NCBI GenBank assembly: GCA_964030475.1
Contig: CAXIPT010000003.1
Coordinates: 7,136,511 to 7,200,510 of the forward strand
Length of the DNA: 64,000 bases
Direction: 5' to 3'
Source of the DNA: Tethya wilhelma
Lineage: Eukaryota > Porifera > Demospongiae > Tethyida > Tethyidae
How positions within the stretch are numbered: the stretch's first letter is position 1; each line of letters opens with the position of its first letter. The position numbers and the translations under genes were made by a program. The notes beneath the pieces are model-generated. The model was given only the letters and a program-made list of their open reading frames with translations. It was not told the origin of the DNA and did not search any database. Below, one piece after another: positions 61,379 to 64,000 of this stretch.

Positions 61379-62519
61379 GATTGTAGACGCGGTTCAACAG
61401 CTACGGAGCACCCAGACCCAGTGAGTGACAGAGCAAATTGAAGAGCACAGTGCAGTATGGGAACCTCCCTTCAAATAGTTTACTAACCGCACCCACGTGG
61501 AAATTGGTAAAGGATGTGTTTGTAATGCGGTGCGCACCATGCATGCCATGTGCGCGCGCATGCAGGGCACATATTTCCTTATCTGTCCTGACTTTACAGA
61601 TTTCAGAGAAAGGGTACAATAAATTCTGCCCTACTAGGCTAACTAGCTCTATTCTGCAGGTCGGACCAACATGCACAAGACACTGGCATGATGCGTAGTG
61701 CTAGCGTTGTCTTACTAAGTTAGGAAATGATATGCCAGCATAGAATAAACAACATTAATTGATGCAATGTTTCCTGATGTAGCTTTTCCTCCATTAGTTG
61801 CCTCCTCGATCCATCCTGGATCTCCCAGTAGCTTAATATATATTCTTGATACTCTATGCAGTCAGCCTGTGAGTTTGCTGAGGCTAATAATCAAAGTAGA
61901 CGCACAATATCATGTAGTGTGTTATATACTGTTACTTAGGAGATAGCAAAGTCTTACCAGAGTGATATACTATTCTAGTCCTTATATAACAATTAGAGTA
62001 GTTAATCACAAAGTATTGGCCAGCCTAGGTAACAGTATAAGAAAGTCAATGGGCTGATAGTATCCTGCAGTTATACGTACCAGCGGCAAGAGTGGTAGGT
62101 ATAACTTGCAGGATACTTTATCAGCCCATCGTACAACTATATTTTATAAATTCTAGCCTGGAAGTGTGTCATAGTTCAGGCCACATCCACCAACTATGCA
62201 TTAGCTAAATCAAGAACAACATATATAATTGTGGCTACAGAATACATATAACTACAAATAGTTTCAGTTGTGGTCATGGACATAAAAGTGACAAGGTATC
62301 AAGTACTAAACAGTGTATAATACTCATACATATTATGTAGACTCCAGTTAAAAGAATCTGACGAGACTTTGGCCAACATTTTATTTAGCTCCAGATCCCT
62401 GCATGCAGAAATAAGAATGATGACTTGTAATGTGCACCAAAACGTATTACATATGCATGAAGACAAGAATCCTGATATAAGATCTGAAGTAGCCCAGTTG
62501 GCAGTATATACTGTATGTG
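61379..62519. other. Intergenic between TRAF7 and nucleosidase-like gene
   Basis: It holds a cgcgcgcatgc-rich stretch near 61551-61563 that may belong to the TRAF7 promoter. A hairpin at about 62050-62130 pairs gggctgatagtatcctgcag with the complement ending gatactttatcagccca. No coding segment is recognised. Confidence 0.5.
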
Positions 62520-63719
62520 TTATCCAACCATGCAGTGAATATAATTATTCCAACTCACTGGCAAGAACTCTCCCATTCCACATGTCTGCTCAAGGCAGTA
62601 GTGAACAAAGTCAACAGCTGCTTTGGCTGCTGTGAGCTGCCACCGCTTGTCCTTTTGGTTGTCACCATAGTCAGCCACACCCTTGATCACAATCACACTG
62701 AGCTGTCGGCGCTCATGCTCCATCCATTCTATCATGTTTAACAGTGAGCATCCTTCCATCTCTCCTCCAACAGCCTTGGCCATGAGGCCCATGTATTGAT
62801 CCTTGAGAGATCTGGCTCTAACCAGAGTTTCACAGCTGACAATGGTGCCCACCTTAGCTTGTGATTTTCGACCTTCTTCAGACACTACAAATCCATTTTC
62901 ATGGTACCAATCTGAGGTACACTTGAAATATCGCAAAAGCTCATTCTTGATAGGTAACCGTCCACCTCGCTGTTCCACGTGAATACCTTGATCAATTTCT
63001 CCAACCATTGTCACTTGTGATGCATTTTCAATGTGATCGGAGACCATCACATCTGCAAAATTGATGGAATCTTGGCCTTTCCCATAACCAACACCAACAG
63101 CAATAATTGCTTGGGCACCTGGCAAAAGATCTAGAGCACTTTTCAAGGGTATGTCTGCCTTTTTACCTTGCTCTGTCGTCAATACCGCTACTGTATAACC
63201 AGCAAAAATGCCGATCACAATATCATGTTGTGGAATGTATAGAGCTCGTTTGAGTGGGGGTCTTGAATCAGGTACAAGGGGAGGCTGCAGCTTCTCATAT
63301 GCTGCTAACTTTTCATTCTCATTGCAGGTTAGAAGAATTAGCTTTACATTCCTCAAAATTGGCTGTACATCTGAAGTCATAATAATGATATCTGCCTTTG
63401 GTTTATGATTCTCGACAATTATTCCCTTGTACTTCTCTGTGAATAATGGCTGTTCTGGATCCTCTGTAACCAATGGTTTACAGAAGGTGGCTCCCTGTTC
63501 TACTAACTCTAGGTCAGGAGGAGGCAGAGAAGAAGACTCTTCCTCATTCGGTGACGGTCTAACTCCTGGGAATAATGGATGCATGCCGCAATTCGGACAC
63601 TTGGCTGTTCCATCCGTAAGCTCTCCAGTGTAATCACGGGATGTGCTGCCACAGTTTACGCAAGTCCATTTAACGCCAACATCGCCTAAAAACTCTCCTA
63701 CTTTATGGAGAAAAGACAT
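62520..63719 (-). CDS. Zinc-ribbon / nucleoside phosphorylase-like protein
   Basis: An intronless frame; from the ATG at 63719 it encodes 399 residues. The frame stays open further upstream, with another ATG at 63893 (457 residues). I prefer 63719 because the earlier ATG overlaps the start codon of an opposite gene. CVNCGS and CPNCG form a likely zinc ribbon near the N-terminus. The C-terminal ~230 residues resemble the PNP/UDP phosphorylase (MTA/SAH nucleosidase) fold: VIGIFAGY, AIIAVGVGYG, then KAVGGEMEGCSLL, which holds the conserved Met-Glu of the ribose site, and VIVIKGVADYGD. Enzymes of this fold cleave nucleosides. In corals, sponges and fungi the domain is often found in immune-type receptors, so a nucleotide-signal or defence role is possible but not shown. 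Confidence 0.78.
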   Translation of the reverse strand: MSFLHKVGEFLGDVGVKWTCVNCGSTSRDYTGELTDGTAKCPNCGMHPLFPGVRPSPNEEESSSLPPPDLELVEQGATFCKPLVTEDPEQPLFTEKYKGIIVENHKPKADIIIMTSDVQPILRNVKLILLTCNENEKLAAYEKLQPPLVPDSRPPLKRALYIPQHDIVIGIFAGYTVAVLTTEQGKKADIPLKSALDLLPGAQAIIAVGVGYGKGQDSINFADVMVSDHIENASQVTMVGEIDQGIHVEQRGGRLPIKNELLRYFKCTSDWYHENGFVVSEEGRKSQAKVGTIVSCETLVRARSLKDQYMGLMAKAVGGEMEGCSLLNMIEWMEHERRQLSVIVIKGVADYGDNQKDKRWQLTAAKAAVDFVHYCLEQTCGMGEFLPVSWNNYIHCMVG

Positions 63720-63891
63720 CGTATAATTCGTAAACTCTGACGGCCACAAAGATAAATTGCTGGTCTGGTCATCTGGACTTCGATATAGGGGAATACCCTG
63801 GGGATTTACCGTTTGTGGTTTGTCGTTCGAGTGGTAAGGATCGATCTGTTTATTATACTTCTGTGTTTCCGGTTCCACGTGCTCAGACAAC

Positions 63892-63951
63892 ATGGAGAAT
63901 ACTGAGCTAGATAAAGAAGTTCCAAGTACTGTGAACCAACAGCTTGACAAT
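63892..63951 (+). CDS. First exon of a gene leaving the window
   Basis: ATG at 63892, 20 codons (MENTELDKEVPSTVNQQLDN), then a clean donor gtaagt at 63952. The remainder is beyond the right edge. Its ATG shares two base pairs with an in-frame ATG on the opposite strand at 63893-63891. The product is not recognised. Confidence 0.45.
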
Positions 63952-64000
63952 GTAAGTTTTGATTTGGACTTTCAATGTCTTCCATGCCATGGTATCTAAA

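Overview
This is a window of an animal nuclear genome, most likely a demosponge close to Amphimedon queenslandica. Genes are packed closely and carry many short GT-AG introns (40 to a few hundred bases). The proteins are clearly metazoan (FIGNL1, SMIM8, ACTR6, an FUBP-type KH protein, SKI2, TRAF7). There are also lineage-expanded families typical of sponges (ROCO-death protein, stand-alone haem peroxidases, nucleosidase-like protein) and a dense load of short inverted-repeat transposons. The species call is an inference from memory of such genomes, not a search. Exon models were built by hand; for each model called complete, the spliced exon lengths sum to a multiple of three.

Layout. 0.6-3.7 kb: a ROCO-type GTPase with a C-terminal death domain. 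4.4-6.8 kb: a composite inverted-repeat element with tandem repeats and a nested MITE. 6.9-8.2 kb: gene relics, including an inverted scrap of the next gene. 8.3-11.3 kb: secreted haem peroxidase 1. 12.4-24.0 kb: four minus-strand genes in a row, FIGNL1 (15 exons), SMIM8 (2 exons), a GAF-GAF phosphodiesterase (21 exons) and ACTR6 (2 exons). 24.2-34.8 kb: a plus-strand FUBP/KHSRP-type protein with four KH domains. One of its introns carries an intronless minus-strand cysteine-dioxygenase-like gene. 34.8-45 kb: gene-poor, transposon-rich, with an unnamed three-exon gene and two decayed genes. 45.1-51.4 kb: a 2122-bp tandem duplication holding a truncated peroxidase, followed by intact peroxidase 2. 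52.5-56.6 kb: the C-terminal two thirds of a SKI2 RNA helicase. 57.0-61.4 kb: TRAF7 on the minus strand (20 exons). 62.5-63.9 kb: an intronless zinc-ribbon/nucleoside-phosphorylase-like gene, head to head with the first exon of a gene that leaves the window.

How the genes relate. Most are unrelated housekeeping genes (recombination, chromatin remodelling, RNA decay, cyclic-nucleotide and ubiquitin signalling) sharing short intergenic promoters. Palindromes of the TGCGCATGCGCA type (NRF1-like) recur near several gene starts. The peroxidase, ROCO-death and nucleosidase genes fit host-defence or redox roles in sponges, but that is inference. The clearest anomalies are the duplication inside peroxidase 2, a Glu-to-Gln change at a haem-linking position in that enzyme, the missing 5' half of SKI2, the nested intronless cupin gene, and several MITE families with exact 9-base target duplications.
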